From: Candidatus Heimdallarchaeota archaeon
Lineage (GTDB): Archaea; Asgardarchaeota; Heimdallarchaeia; JABLTI01
Assembly: GCA_019894765.1 (NCBI GenBank)
Contig: JAGXNT010000046.1
Coordinates: 16,462 to 80,461, forward strand
Reading direction: 5' to 3'
DNA length: 64,000 nt
Shown one piece after another: positions 17,809-26,226 of the stretch. Position 1 is the first letter of the stretch. Each line of letters opens with the position of its first letter. The notes beneath the pieces are model-generated. The model worked only from the letters and a program-made list of their open reading frames with translations. It did not search any database and had not been told where the DNA came from. The position numbers and the translations under genes are program-made.

Positions 17809-19101
17809 TTATACGTATATCTTACAACGATAACAATACCATCGATCATATTGCTTGATATAAGATAATTTGCTTCCACATTTTGGGCATCGAGCTTTCG
17901 ATGTTTTCGTTTTCACATCTTCTTCTTTCTTTGGTTTCTCTTCAGTCTCTTTCTTTGCTGGAGGTTCTAATTCTGTTGAAACAACATCCTCGGTGATTTC
18001 ATCCTTTTCCGTTTCTTTCAGAATATCAGTAATTCTTTCTTCGTCATTGTTTTCTTCTAAAATTTCCATCGATTCGAGCGAGGTTCTATCTAGAACTGCA
18101 AAACTTGTATCATCTTCTTTCTCAGTTTTTGGACTTAAATTATTTAAAGAAGGAACATGTATTGTATCTCCATCATCAAAGACCGTTTCATCAATTGGCC
18201 TATCCGTATCAATTGAGAATACCTCAAGCTGATTTTCCAAAAATGATATCTTTTCTTTCAGCTCTGTAATATCTGCTGCCGTTGTTTCAGCTGATACTTT
18301 TTTTGTCTCAACATTCAGTAAACGTTCTTCTAAGGCAATAGTAATTTCAGTTAATTGACTTATCTTATTCATAACTGTTTGAATGACAAACTGGACTTCT
18401 TCGCTTTCTAATTCCGACAAGTCTACTTTTTCGACTTTAATCGCATCATCCTTTTGATCTGGGGCATCGGGCACAGTAATTAAATTTTGTACTTCTTGAT
18501 GATGTTTCTCTAATATTGCATCATCTATTTCTGCACCTTGCCCCTCACGAGGGAAACCTTCTTTCTCCAGAAATATTTTACCCATCATTTCAAAAGCTTC
18601 ACCGATATTTTCACCAGTTTTCGCTGAAGTTACTAAGTAAGCTGCCTCTATGTTCTTCTTTTTCTTTAGCTTATCAATTAACTTCTGAACTTCTTCATCT
18701 TTGATTTTTATCTGGTCTTTCAAATCGTGCTTGTTCCCCAATACAATGAAGATTTTTAGAAAACCGCCAGAATGTGCTATTGCTTCTTCAGCCCATTCTT
18801 CGAGTTTTTCAAGCGTAACTGGTTGTGTAAGATCGAAAACTAAGAATCCGCATTTGCACCCACTGTAAAAAGATGATCTAACATGACGATACATCAATTG
18901 TCCAGCAAGATCCCAAATTTGGAAGTGAACTTTGTTTTCACCAAGTTCTATAGCTTTAGAAGCAAAATCAGCACCAATTGTTTTGATGTATTCGCTTTTA
19001 AAACTTACACCCATAAACTTTGAGCGTATACTTGTTTTCCCTACCGATCCTTCACCCATCAGTACAACTTTAAAGACAAATTCCCGTTTTATGCCTGACA
19101 T
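17809..19101 (-). CDS. Rab/Ras-like small GTPase with long acidic linker and C-terminal zinc ribbon
   Basis: The G domain (residues 8-180) has all motifs: P-loop GEGSVGKTS (16-24), switch I Thr41, DLAGQ (64-68), NKHD (123-126) and SAK (159-161). The retained Gln68 implies intrinsic GTP hydrolysis. Residues 225-300 include a coiled coil, 300-395 are acidic and probably disordered, and the protein ends in a zinc ribbon (C405, C408, C423, C426). There is no prenylation Cys. AGGAG lies nine bases before the ATG. The fold is eukaryote-like and typical of Asgard GTPases. The zinc ribbon probably replaces lipid anchoring for target binding. Effectors unknown. Confidence 0.92.
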   Translation of the reverse strand: MSGIKREFVFKVVLMGEGSVGKTSIRSKFMGVSFKSEYIKTIGADFASKAIELGENKVHFQIWDLAGQLMYRHVRSSFYSGCKCGFLVFDLTQPVTLEKLEEWAEEAIAHSGGFLKIFIVLGNKHDLKDQIKIKDEEVQKLIDKLKKKKNIEAAYLVTSAKTGENIGEAFEMMGKIFLEKEGFPREGQGAEIDDAILEKHHQEVQNLITVPDAPDQKDDAIKVEKVDLSELESEEVQFVIQTVMNKISQLTEITIALEERLLNVETKKVSAETTAADITELKEKISFLENQLEVFSIDTDRPIDETVFDDGDTIHVPSLNNLSPKTEKEDDTSFAVLDRTSLESMEILEENNDEERITDILKETEKDEITEDVVSTELEPPAKKETEEKPKKEEDVKTKTSKARCPKCGSKLSYIKQYDRWYCYRCKIYV

Positions 19102-19315
19102 TTCTTAGGGCTCCTTTTGGTAGATTATAGTTTTAATTCATTTTTTTTAGTAAATGAATTTCATTTACCGCAATTAAGTATTTGCTATTATGTAAAAATT
19201 ATGCTAAATATTCCTTGTGTTTTATAAATAAATACTTGTTTGTTTTTTGTTCCCTTTGTAAGATTTATTAAACGGTTCTCCACACATATATAGTACTATA
19301 GAATTAGCGAGTATT
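19102..19315. promoter_or_regulatory. Divergent promoter region between GTPase and coiled-coil genes
   Basis: A 214-base AT-rich gap between divergent genes. A TATA-like ATATATAG at about 19287 lies 26-29 bases before the TTG at 19316, so that gene may be nearly leaderless. No clear TATA element was identified for the GTPase. Confidence 0.4.
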
Positions 19316-20158
19316 TTGGAGTTCTTGAAAGTGCCTCGACGTCAATCGAAAAAGATTAAATCTTTGTGGAATGAATATCCTGATTATACCCCAATTAATA
19401 ATGTTGATGAAAAACCGTTGTTTGATGAGACAATAGTAGGTGATGAACACAGAGTTCTTGGGCAAATTATTCGAGAGAATTGGTATCTTATTCACCCACT
19501 CGCTCGAGATTACATGCTTTCTTCAGCTTCTGAATGGAGAAAACTACTCACAGAAACTGGGCTTATTCAATCGAATTTAGAGACGAAGCAAAAGAGCCTT
19601 GCCGGGTTTCAAGATGATTTTGATAAAAAAACACAGAGATTGCTTATAGAAAAAAATGCTGAATTTGAAAGAATCAAAGAAGAAACTGCAGAAAGCTTCA
19701 AAGAAACTATAGAGCAAAAAGACCACGAGATTGCAAACTTAAAATTACTTGTTGATTCTGTTGATGAAACTTCTATATCAAGAAGTAATTTGGAAACCGA
19801 TTTAAGTGAAAAGGATCGCAAAATATCCGAATTAGAATCAGTTATCGGTGAATTAAAAGATAAATGTCGTCAACAAGAAGTTGAGGCAATGAATATTCAA
19901 ACTGGAATTAGCAAGAATTTTCAACAACAAATCAATAACATAACGAAAGAACTGTATGAGAAACAAGAACAAATTGACAAACTTCGTGAGATTTTAAATA
20001 AGGCAAAAGAGCAATTAATCATCTTAAAAGGAAGAAGCGAGAGCTCTTCTGGTTCAAAAGATGAATTGGAATCAAAAGTTATTGCTCTTGAGCGTTTGCT
20101 AGAAGAACGTGATGAAAAACTCAGAAAAATTGTAAATACAATAGAAAGCCTAGAATGA
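19316..20158 (+). CDS. Coiled-coil protein of unknown function
   Basis: The first 85 residues are a compact, partly aromatic domain (SLWNEYPDYTP, ENWYLIHPLARDYM). Residues 85-280 are almost continuous coiled coil with heptads of Leu/Ile and Lys/Glu. The start is uncertain: TTG 19316 fits the TATA distance, while GTG 19331 has GGAG nine bases upstream. It is transcribed away from the Rab-like GTPase, and long coiled coils are classic GTPase effectors, but linkage here is only positional. Confidence 0.7.
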   Translation: MEFLKVPRRQSKKIKSLWNEYPDYTPINNVDEKPLFDETIVGDEHRVLGQIIRENWYLIHPLARDYMLSSASEWRKLLTETGLIQSNLETKQKSLAGFQDDFDKKTQRLLIEKNAEFERIKEETAESFKETIEQKDHEIANLKLLVDSVDETSISRSNLETDLSEKDRKISELESVIGELKDKCRQQEVEAMNIQTGISKNFQQQINNITKELYEKQEQIDKLREILNKAKEQLIILKGRSESSSGSKDELESKVIALERLLEERDEKLRKIVNTIESLE

Positions 20159-20177
20159 AAATTCAGAGAAATTTTGT

Positions 20178-21113
20178 CTATAGTGAACAACATGTTTCCA
20201 TTTGTTTTATTGATAATCCGAGTTTATTTACTGCAAAATCTAATGATTTCTTTTTAGGTACTGCTACTCGATTGATACCAGCTAATATTGCAGTTCGTTC
20301 ATAATCGATTTGTCTTACCCTCATACAACCAAGTGCTTGTTCAAGATTTGGTTTCTTCAGTCGTGTATAAAGTATTAATTTTGACAAGTAATCATTATCA
20401 ATAATCTTTGATTTCTCCATCACAGTTCCTTTTGTTGGAATTAAGCTCAAAAAGACAATTAATGGTATGTCAAATTTCAAAGCAGTCTCAATTGCATCTA
20501 GATTCCCTTTTTCATCACCAAAATGGAGTCCAAGACATATGTGAGGAACAACATGCAGTCCTGCTTTAATCATTGATGCGAAGGATTCTATGTAATCCTT
20601 TCCTTTTTTATTATTTTTAATTACCTTAGAAATTACCTCATCATTAGTTATTAAATCAAAAGAGACAGCATCTACACCTGCCTCTGCTAATGCTTTTGCT
20701 TGGTTAAAATTCACTAAACCCGGATGAACATTGATTTTCAGATTGGTTGTAGATTTTATCTTGGAAATAGCTTCAAGGTAAGGATCCAATGGAATTATAG
20801 AATCCTCATTATATCCACCACTTAGTAGAAATCCACTTCCTTGTTTTTTTTCAAGATTTATAGCAAATTGTTCTAAATCTTCTGGTGAAGTTATGTGATG
20901 CATATTTTTTAGGTAGTGTTTATTGCAATGCAAGCAATTTAATACACAAGAAGATCCTGTTATACTAATTGATGGAAATCGATTGCTAGGATAATAACAT
21001 TTTAGCGTTTGTCCAAAGTGCTTCTGACTTAAAGTCCTTCCTTTCTCTAATAATTGGGCTAACTCTTTATGTGAAGCATTCACGATTTCTGCAAACTTTA
21101 TGCTGTCCTTCAT
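20178..21113 (-). CDS. Radical SAM protein, biotin-synthase-like archaeal group
   Basis: The cluster motif CxxxCxxC is C57, C61 and C64 of the reading from 21116. A TIM barrel follows with INVHPGLVN and VVPHICLGLHFG. The C-terminal part has GCMRVR and ends with ETCCSL. The overall plan (about 310 residues, GCMR motif) resembles the uncharacterised archaeal biotin-synthase homologues, some of which act as two-part lipoyl synthases (LipS). I am unsure of that function. ATG 21113 is preferred over TTG 21116, with AGGT upstream. Confidence 0.75.
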   Translation of the reverse strand: MKDSIKFAEIVNASHKELAQLLEKGRTLSQKHFGQTLKCYYPSNRFPSISITGSSCVLNCLHCNKHYLKNMHHITSPEDLEQFAINLEKKQGSGFLLSGGYNEDSIIPLDPYLEAISKIKSTTNLKINVHPGLVNFNQAKALAEAGVDAVSFDLITNDEVISKVIKNNKKGKDYIESFASMIKAGLHVVPHICLGLHFGDEKGNLDAIETALKFDIPLIVFLSLIPTKGTVMEKSKIIDNDYLSKLILYTRLKKPNLEQALGCMRVRQIDYERTAILAGINRVAVPKKKSLDFAVNKLGLSIKQMETCCSL

Positions 21114-21235
21114 CAAAACCTACCAAGAATTACCTCTATTTTTACATACTGTATATTTACCAAGGTTTTTATTACATTTTGTTGAATTACTTTTGTAGTT
21201 GATTATTTGACTAAAAAACTAGGAGCAAATAACTC

Positions 21236-21943
21236 ATGGGTTACTTAAAAGGATTCTTCACATCTCTTGGTATTACTTATCCAAGTTTTCTTTTCATACA
21301 TATTTATTTGAATAGCATGACAGTTACTCAGTTCTTTCAAGAAATGATAAATCTTCCCGCTTGGGAATATCTGTTAGAGGTTTGTGAAACTGCTATAATG
21401 GAGCCCATTAATGTGTTCTTCACATCTCCTAATGCGATTCGTATTGTCTTAACCTTTCTTCCATGGGTAGTTACAGCTTTTGTAGTTAGCTTTTTCTTTA
21501 GGAAGAAGCATGCAGCTCGTGGTGGTTTCGCCACAATAATTATACTACTCCTAACCGCTGAGATAGTCTATGATATTGTATTCCAAGGTGGAACAATTGG
21601 TTTAGGCCTCTTCACTACTGGAGATAGTTGGCTTTATGGGTTCTTAGTGATCATTGGAATAACCACTCTTATTGGAATCTTATCTGGATTGATTAGTCCC
21701 TTCAAAAAGGATGGAATGCCTGCAAGACGCATAAGAGTACCACAGATAGTCATTGAAGAAGAAGATACAGTACCCGAGCCTTACTATATGCCAACCGAGA
21801 GTCCTAGCAGAGATCAATACAGGGAAACACACCAATCACAACCAACAAGAACTCAACAAACAACTTGTGAATTTTGTGGATCATATTTAGATTATGATAC
21901 AGAATTCTGTAGTGTTTGTGGAAATAGAGTACGCAACGGTTGA
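21236..21943 (+). CDS. Membrane protein with C-terminal zinc ribbon
   Basis: A 235-residue protein. Hydrophobic segments lie at about 5-25, 68-87, 96-112 and 130-150. A polar Pro/Gln/Thr-rich linker (175-208) leads to a cytosolic zinc ribbon, CEFCGSYLDY then CSVCGNRV. The N-terminus lacks a cleavable signal. Membrane proteins with zinc-ribbon tails are common in Asgard archaea. Function unknown. Confidence 0.65.
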   Translation: MGYLKGFFTSLGITYPSFLFIHIYLNSMTVTQFFQEMINLPAWEYLLEVCETAIMEPINVFFTSPNAIRIVLTFLPWVVTAFVVSFFFRKKHAARGGFATIIILLLTAEIVYDIVFQGGTIGLGLFTTGDSWLYGFLVIIGITTLIGILSGLISPFKKDGMPARRIRVPQIVIEEEDTVPEPYYMPTESPSRDQYRETHQSQPTRTQQTTCEFCGSYLDYDTEFCSVCGNRVRNG

Positions 21944-21964
21944 ATAAAAAACTAATAGCTACAT

Positions 21965-22198
21965 TCAATCTTCTCTAATTACCATAGTCATTGTACTAGA
22001 GATATTAGGAAATGACCTAATTTCTTCTGTTACCAGTTTCTCAAGAGCACTATTAGTATCAGCTTCAATTTTAAGGATAAGATCAAATAAACCCCAAACT
22101 AGTGAGATTTCTTCTAACCCTGGAATCTTAGTTAGCTCTTCAAATAAATCAAATTCTGTTCCGCCTTTTACATTGATTAATACATAGGCTTTAACCAT
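21965..22198 (-). CDS. Stand-alone Lrp/AsnC ligand-binding (RAM) domain
   Basis: A 77-residue protein that is just the RAM domain of Lrp/AsnC regulators, without the DNA-binding half: AYVLINVKGG, IPGLEEISLVWGLFDLILKIEA and the terminal MTMVIRED. Such domains form ring-like oligomers that bind amino acids. GGTGA precedes the ATG. Likely a ligand-sensing partner of a full-length regulator elsewhere. Confidence 0.85.
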   Translation of the reverse strand: MVKAYVLINVKGGTEFDLFEELTKIPGLEEISLVWGLFDLILKIEADTNSALEKLVTEEIRSFPNISSTMTMVIRED

Positions 22199-22351
22199 TT
22201 TTTCACCAACTGGTTTACAGTTTTAAACATAATTTTCCAAAGACGTGGAGTAATTATTTAATTCCTAATAAAAATAGTTTAATCCAGATAATAAATTTTT
22301 ATATTAAGACTAACATGTTTTGTTCTCAAAACCATCTTTGGTGATGAAAGA

Positions 22352-22951
22352 ATGAATCCAGATGCTCTAAAACCCTACAAAACAGAAAGCGGTATAAAAT
22401 TACTAGTTTATTATGTTCGACAAGATGATCCTAAGAAATGCACAGCCGTGCATTTACAGAAAATGGGCAAGGTAGAACTGGTTCAAAAAGTAGGACATCT
22501 CCCTAGAAATGCTGTTTTATTGAATCCTTTTGCATTGAAAGCTTTATCGATTGAGGATCTTCCGTTGATACAAACCAAGGGATTAGTTGGTCTTGATTGC
22601 TCCTGGATTTTTGCGAAAAAGGTTTTTGGAATCGAAGATGGTATTGAGGTACAATTAAAAAACAAAGGAAGTTGGCGATTTACTGATAGGATTCTTCCTT
22701 ATTTACTTGCAGCAAACCCTGTTAACTATGGCAAGCCTTGTCAGTTGAGTACCGCAGAAGCATTAGCTGCTGGACTCTATATTGTTGGATACAAAAGAGA
22801 TGCTCGGTATTTATTGAATGGTTTTAAATGGGGCGAAGGCTTCTTTACTTTGAACTTTGAGTTGCTAGAGGCTTATGCTGATGCAAAAAGTAGTATCGAG
22901 GTAGTTGAAATACAAAATGACTATTTAGATACAATATACAAAAATGAATAG
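22352..22951 (+). CDS. tsr3: Tsr3 family rRNA aminocarboxypropyltransferase
   Basis: Transfers the aminocarboxypropyl group of SAM to a hypermodified pseudouridine in small-subunit rRNA. The family signatures are LVGLDCSW, RILPYLLAANPVNYGKP and LSTAEALAAGLYIVG, then NGFKWGEGFFTLN. The 199 residues are normal for archaeal members (RLI-associated DUF367). GGTGATG is five bases before the ATG. Confidence 0.93.
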   Translation: MNPDALKPYKTESGIKLLVYYVRQDDPKKCTAVHLQKMGKVELVQKVGHLPRNAVLLNPFALKALSIEDLPLIQTKGLVGLDCSWIFAKKVFGIEDGIEVQLKNKGSWRFTDRILPYLLAANPVNYGKPCQLSTAEALAAGLYIVGYKRDARYLLNGFKWGEGFFTLNFELLEAYADAKSSIEVVEIQNDYLDTIYKNE

Positions 22952-23027
22952 TTAGCAATTAAATTAAATAGTGTGTGTATTTGAGTATTTATTAGAGAAA
23001 GAACCATTTCATAATTATAGGAGTTAA

Positions 23028-24242
23028 TTGAATTTGTTGATAGGAATTGTTGGTAAACCTTCGAGTGGAAAAAGCACTTTTTTGAATGCTGCATGTTTAA
23101 CTTCTTCAAAAGTAGGAGATTATCCTTTCACTACAATTGAACCTGTACCTGGAACAGGTTATGTTAGAATACCTTGTTCATGTAAGGAACTTGAAGTGGA
23201 ATGTAATCCTCAAAATTCGATTTGTATAGAAGGAACAAGATTAGTACCAATTAACTTACTTGATGTTGCAGGTTTAGTACCTGATGCTTGGAAAGGTCGA
23301 GGTCTTGGTAATAAGTTGTTAGATGATTTAAGACGTGCAGATGTATTAATACATGTAGTGGATTTTTCAGGTTCTTTAGATGCCGATGGAAATAATATTG
23401 AACGAGGATCCTACGATCCTGAGAAAGACATTGAATTTCTAGAGCAAGAAGTTGTGAAGTGGCTAGAACAATTACTACATAAAGATTGGACTCGTATTAG
23501 TCGAACTTCTGAAACTGAGAAAATTCCTATCGATAAACTGCTCGCTGAAAAGCTGGCGGGATTACAAATCAAACGATTACACATAAGACAAGCTCTTACA
23601 AAAACCGGTTTAAATATCGGAATACCGACTAGATGGTCTAAAGAAGAAGTCTATCAATTTTTAACAATACTTCGTTCAATTGCTAAACCAATGATTTTTG
23701 CAGCAAATAAGATCGACCTTGAAGGATCTGAGGATAATTTCATTCGTTTGAAGGATAAATATGAAAAGGATTTAGTTCCTTGTTCAGCACTTGCTGAATT
23801 CTTTTTAAGGAAATTCGCTGAAAAAGAAATCATCTCGTATACTCCTGGTGATTCCGATTTTTCAATTACTAAACCTGACAAGCTGTCTGAGAAGGATAGA
23901 GAAACACTTGAAAAATTGCGTCTTAATATTCTTCAGAAACATGGTTCAACAGGTGTTCAATCTCTCATCAATCGTGCTGTCTTTGAGATAATGGATGTTA
24001 TTGCAATTTATCCTGTTGAAGATCAGCATAAGTATACTGATCATAATGGCAATGTTTTACCAGATGTATATCTTGTTCCTAGAGGTACAACAACTAAGGA
24101 ATTTGCAGGTTTGATTCATCAAGATTTAGCTAAATCATTTATCAATGCAATACTTGTGAAAACACAAAGAAGAGTTGGGGAAAACTACGAACTTGAAGAT
24201 GGTGATATCGTTAAAATAAATGCTGCTGAAGGATTAAAGTAA
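23028..24242 (+). CDS. OBG-family redox-regulated ATPase/GTPase, archaeal Ygr210/YchF-like
   Basis: The P-loop GKPSSGKST is at residues 8-16, switch/G3 is DVAGLV, and G4 is NKID. A helical insert occupies about 130-200, and the C-terminus has a TGS domain (YLVPRGTTTKEFAGLIHQDLAK, then EDGDIVKIN). This is the architecture of Ygr210, a ribosome-associated translation factor. An Arg/Cys-rich loop (PCSCKELEVECN) near residue 50 may bind metal. The TTG start has TAGGAG four bases upstream, and a second TTG two codons later has better spacing. A DUF2095-like gene follows 19 bases on. Confidence 0.9.
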   Translation: MNLLIGIVGKPSSGKSTFLNAACLTSSKVGDYPFTTIEPVPGTGYVRIPCSCKELEVECNPQNSICIEGTRLVPINLLDVAGLVPDAWKGRGLGNKLLDDLRRADVLIHVVDFSGSLDADGNNIERGSYDPEKDIEFLEQEVVKWLEQLLHKDWTRISRTSETEKIPIDKLLAEKLAGLQIKRLHIRQALTKTGLNIGIPTRWSKEEVYQFLTILRSIAKPMIFAANKIDLEGSEDNFIRLKDKYEKDLVPCSALAEFFLRKFAEKEIISYTPGDSDFSITKPDKLSEKDRETLEKLRLNILQKHGSTGVQSLINRAVFEIMDVIAIYPVEDQHKYTDHNGNVLPDVYLVPRGTTTKEFAGLIHQDLAKSFINAILVKTQRRVGENYELEDGDIVKINAAEGLK

Positions 24243-24261
24243 TCAAATGAGGAAAACTATA

Positions 24262-24639
24262 ATGAATAAAGACATCGATGACTATCCTTCCTTAAAAAAA
24301 GAAGTCGAAAAAAAGGAAAAAGTACTTCATCTAAAATATGTTGATGAAGTGAAAGCAAGGCAAATTGAAGAGGGTTTAGAGAAAGAAACAGAATTCTCGG
24401 AAAAAATTGACTCTATGCTTGATCCCTTTAAATTCGCTGGTTATGAACCAAATGTAGTTGATTTTATTAGACGCTGTGATACTATTGATCAAGCGCTGGA
24501 AATTCTTGATTATCTTGAGAACATAGGTGACATAAGTACAAAGGATGGGGAAAAACTAAGAAAACAATTAGAAACTGAAGGTTTGAGGAGCTTTGGTCCT
24601 AAAAAAGAGAAAGGGTTCTACTTTACTCATGAAGAATGA
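24262..24639 (+). CDS. DUF2095-like small acidic protein
   Basis: About 125 residues, helical and charged, ending RSFGPKKEKGFYF, which resembles the archaeal DUF2095 family. I set the start at ATG 24262 because GAGG lies nine bases upstream inside the earlier ATG at 24247. It follows the Ygr210-type GTPase at 19 bases and is probably co-translated with it. Function unknown. Confidence 0.65.
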   Translation: MNKDIDDYPSLKKEVEKKEKVLHLKYVDEVKARQIEEGLEKETEFSEKIDSMLDPFKFAGYEPNVVDFIRRCDTIDQALEILDYLENIGDISTKDGEKLRKQLETEGLRSFGPKKEKGFYFTHEE

Positions 24640-24658
24640 TATTTCTAAAAACAATTGT

Positions 24659-26212
24659 TCATTTTAATTTAATAAATTCCCAAGGATATTTCTCATCAAT
24701 AACTCGATTTTCCACAATTCCTTCAATACTCATACCATGTTCCTTGAGTGCTCTTCTCCAATCTCCTAATCCACCACCCAATTTTGCAGCTTGTTTTAAT
24801 GGATCAGATATTTCCTTGCCACTAATCGATAGAATTGTTTGAATTCTTGACATTTTTGGATTCGATATTTCACAATCTACTTTTGGTATGTTTTTTATTT
24901 TACTTTTCAATAATTTACTTTTTGCTTGTAATTCTTTCAAAGAAAACAGAGATTTATCTTGATATCCTGTCCAAGGTTTTGGGACAAAAAATCCACAAGA
25001 TATTCTCATTTTTCTTATTTCTCTTCCTGCTTTGGACATTTTTTCTGCTAAGGTAGCTATTGCTTCTATATCTTCAGCAGATTCATCAGGTAATCCAAGT
25101 ATGAAGTATGCTTTAACTCGAGAGAGTCCGCCATCAGAAGCTGTCTTAACAGCCTGGATAATTTCATCATCATTTACTCCTTTGCATATTTGTTTGCGGA
25201 GTTTATCAGTTCCAGCCTCTGGTGCAGTTGTAATTGTTCTTTGCTTGGCTTTTACTAGTAATTTGACTAGATTCTCCGTAATTTTATCTGCTCTAATTGA
25301 AGGTAAAGAAAATGTGAGTTTATCATTCAAGATATTTTGGCATAAGTCTTCTAAATCTTTGTAATCTGAAATCCCAGAACCAATGGGTGTTATTTTATTT
25401 ACATCACACTCTTTGGTTCCCGCACGATACAAATTTGTAAGCTTCTCAAGTGATCGATCCCTCTTTGGTCGATTAATTCTACCTGTCAAGCAAAATGAGC
25501 ATCCACGATTGCATCCTCTAACTACTTCTAGCATAAAGGATTTACCAAAAACTCCATACCATGGGTCTTCTTCTTCAACTTGTGGTATTATTTGTTTTAT
25601 TGGATAAAAGTAATCATCAATATTATCTTTTGGTGCATAAACTACCGTTTTATCCTCTTCAATTTCCGGAACCCACATCCAATCGAACTCATTCAATGTT
25701 TCCATGCGTTCTATGCGATTATTATTCCCAAGTAATCCTTCCACCATAAATTCTTCATTTACAGGTTCTAAATCACCAACCATGAATGCGTCAATAAATG
25801 GTGACATTGGAACAGGGTTCGATTGTACGCATGGACCACCAGCAATAACAAGAGGGTGATTTTTGTCTCGCATATTGGATTCAAGTGGAATATTTGATCT
25901 CTCTAAAATATCAAGGACATTTGTATAATCATCTTCATATTGTAATGTAAAAGCAATAATGTCCATTTCTCTTAAAGGTCGATCAGATTCAAGCGTATAC
26001 GGTTCCACTGTTTTTTTAATAGGTAGAAATGTTCGCTCACATGCTACTTCGTCATATGAATTCCAAAGACGATAAATTAACTGTAAACCAAGAGAAGCCA
26101 TACCTGCTCTATAATTATTAGGATAACAAAAAGCGATTTTTAATTTCATTTGTGAAAGGTCTTTTTTGACTGCATTAATTTCTTCTATATGAGCTTCAAC
26201 AAGTTTACTCAC
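24659..26212 (-). CDS. B12-domain radical SAM protein
   Basis: The N-terminal half has a cobalamin-binding-like Rossmann domain (IAFCYPNNYRAGMASLG, then VIAGGPCVQSNP), followed by a radical SAM barrel with CNRGCSFC as the cluster motif and EAGTDKLRK and YFILGLPDES as later landmarks. The length of about 517 residues matches archaeal members of this uncharacterised group. GTG 26212 is preferred as start: AGGTTAGGG precedes it and it lies just after the stop of the GlmU-like gene. An ATG at 26257 would overlap that gene by 31 bases. Substrate unknown. Confidence 0.82.
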   Translation of the reverse strand: MSKLVEAHIEEINAVKKDLSQMKLKIAFCYPNNYRAGMASLGLQLIYRLWNSYDEVACERTFLPIKKTVEPYTLESDRPLREMDIIAFTLQYEDDYTNVLDILERSNIPLESNMRDKNHPLVIAGGPCVQSNPVPMSPFIDAFMVGDLEPVNEEFMVEGLLGNNNRIERMETLNEFDWMWVPEIEEDKTVVYAPKDNIDDYFYPIKQIIPQVEEEDPWYGVFGKSFMLEVVRGCNRGCSFCLTGRINRPKRDRSLEKLTNLYRAGTKECDVNKITPIGSGISDYKDLEDLCQNILNDKLTFSLPSIRADKITENLVKLLVKAKQRTITTAPEAGTDKLRKQICKGVNDDEIIQAVKTASDGGLSRVKAYFILGLPDESAEDIEAIATLAEKMSKAGREIRKMRISCGFFVPKPWTGYQDKSLFSLKELQAKSKLLKSKIKNIPKVDCEISNPKMSRIQTILSISGKEISDPLKQAAKLGGGLGDWRRALKEHGMSIEGIVENRVIDEKYPWEFIKLK

Positions 26213-26226
26213 AGTTTTCCCTAACC

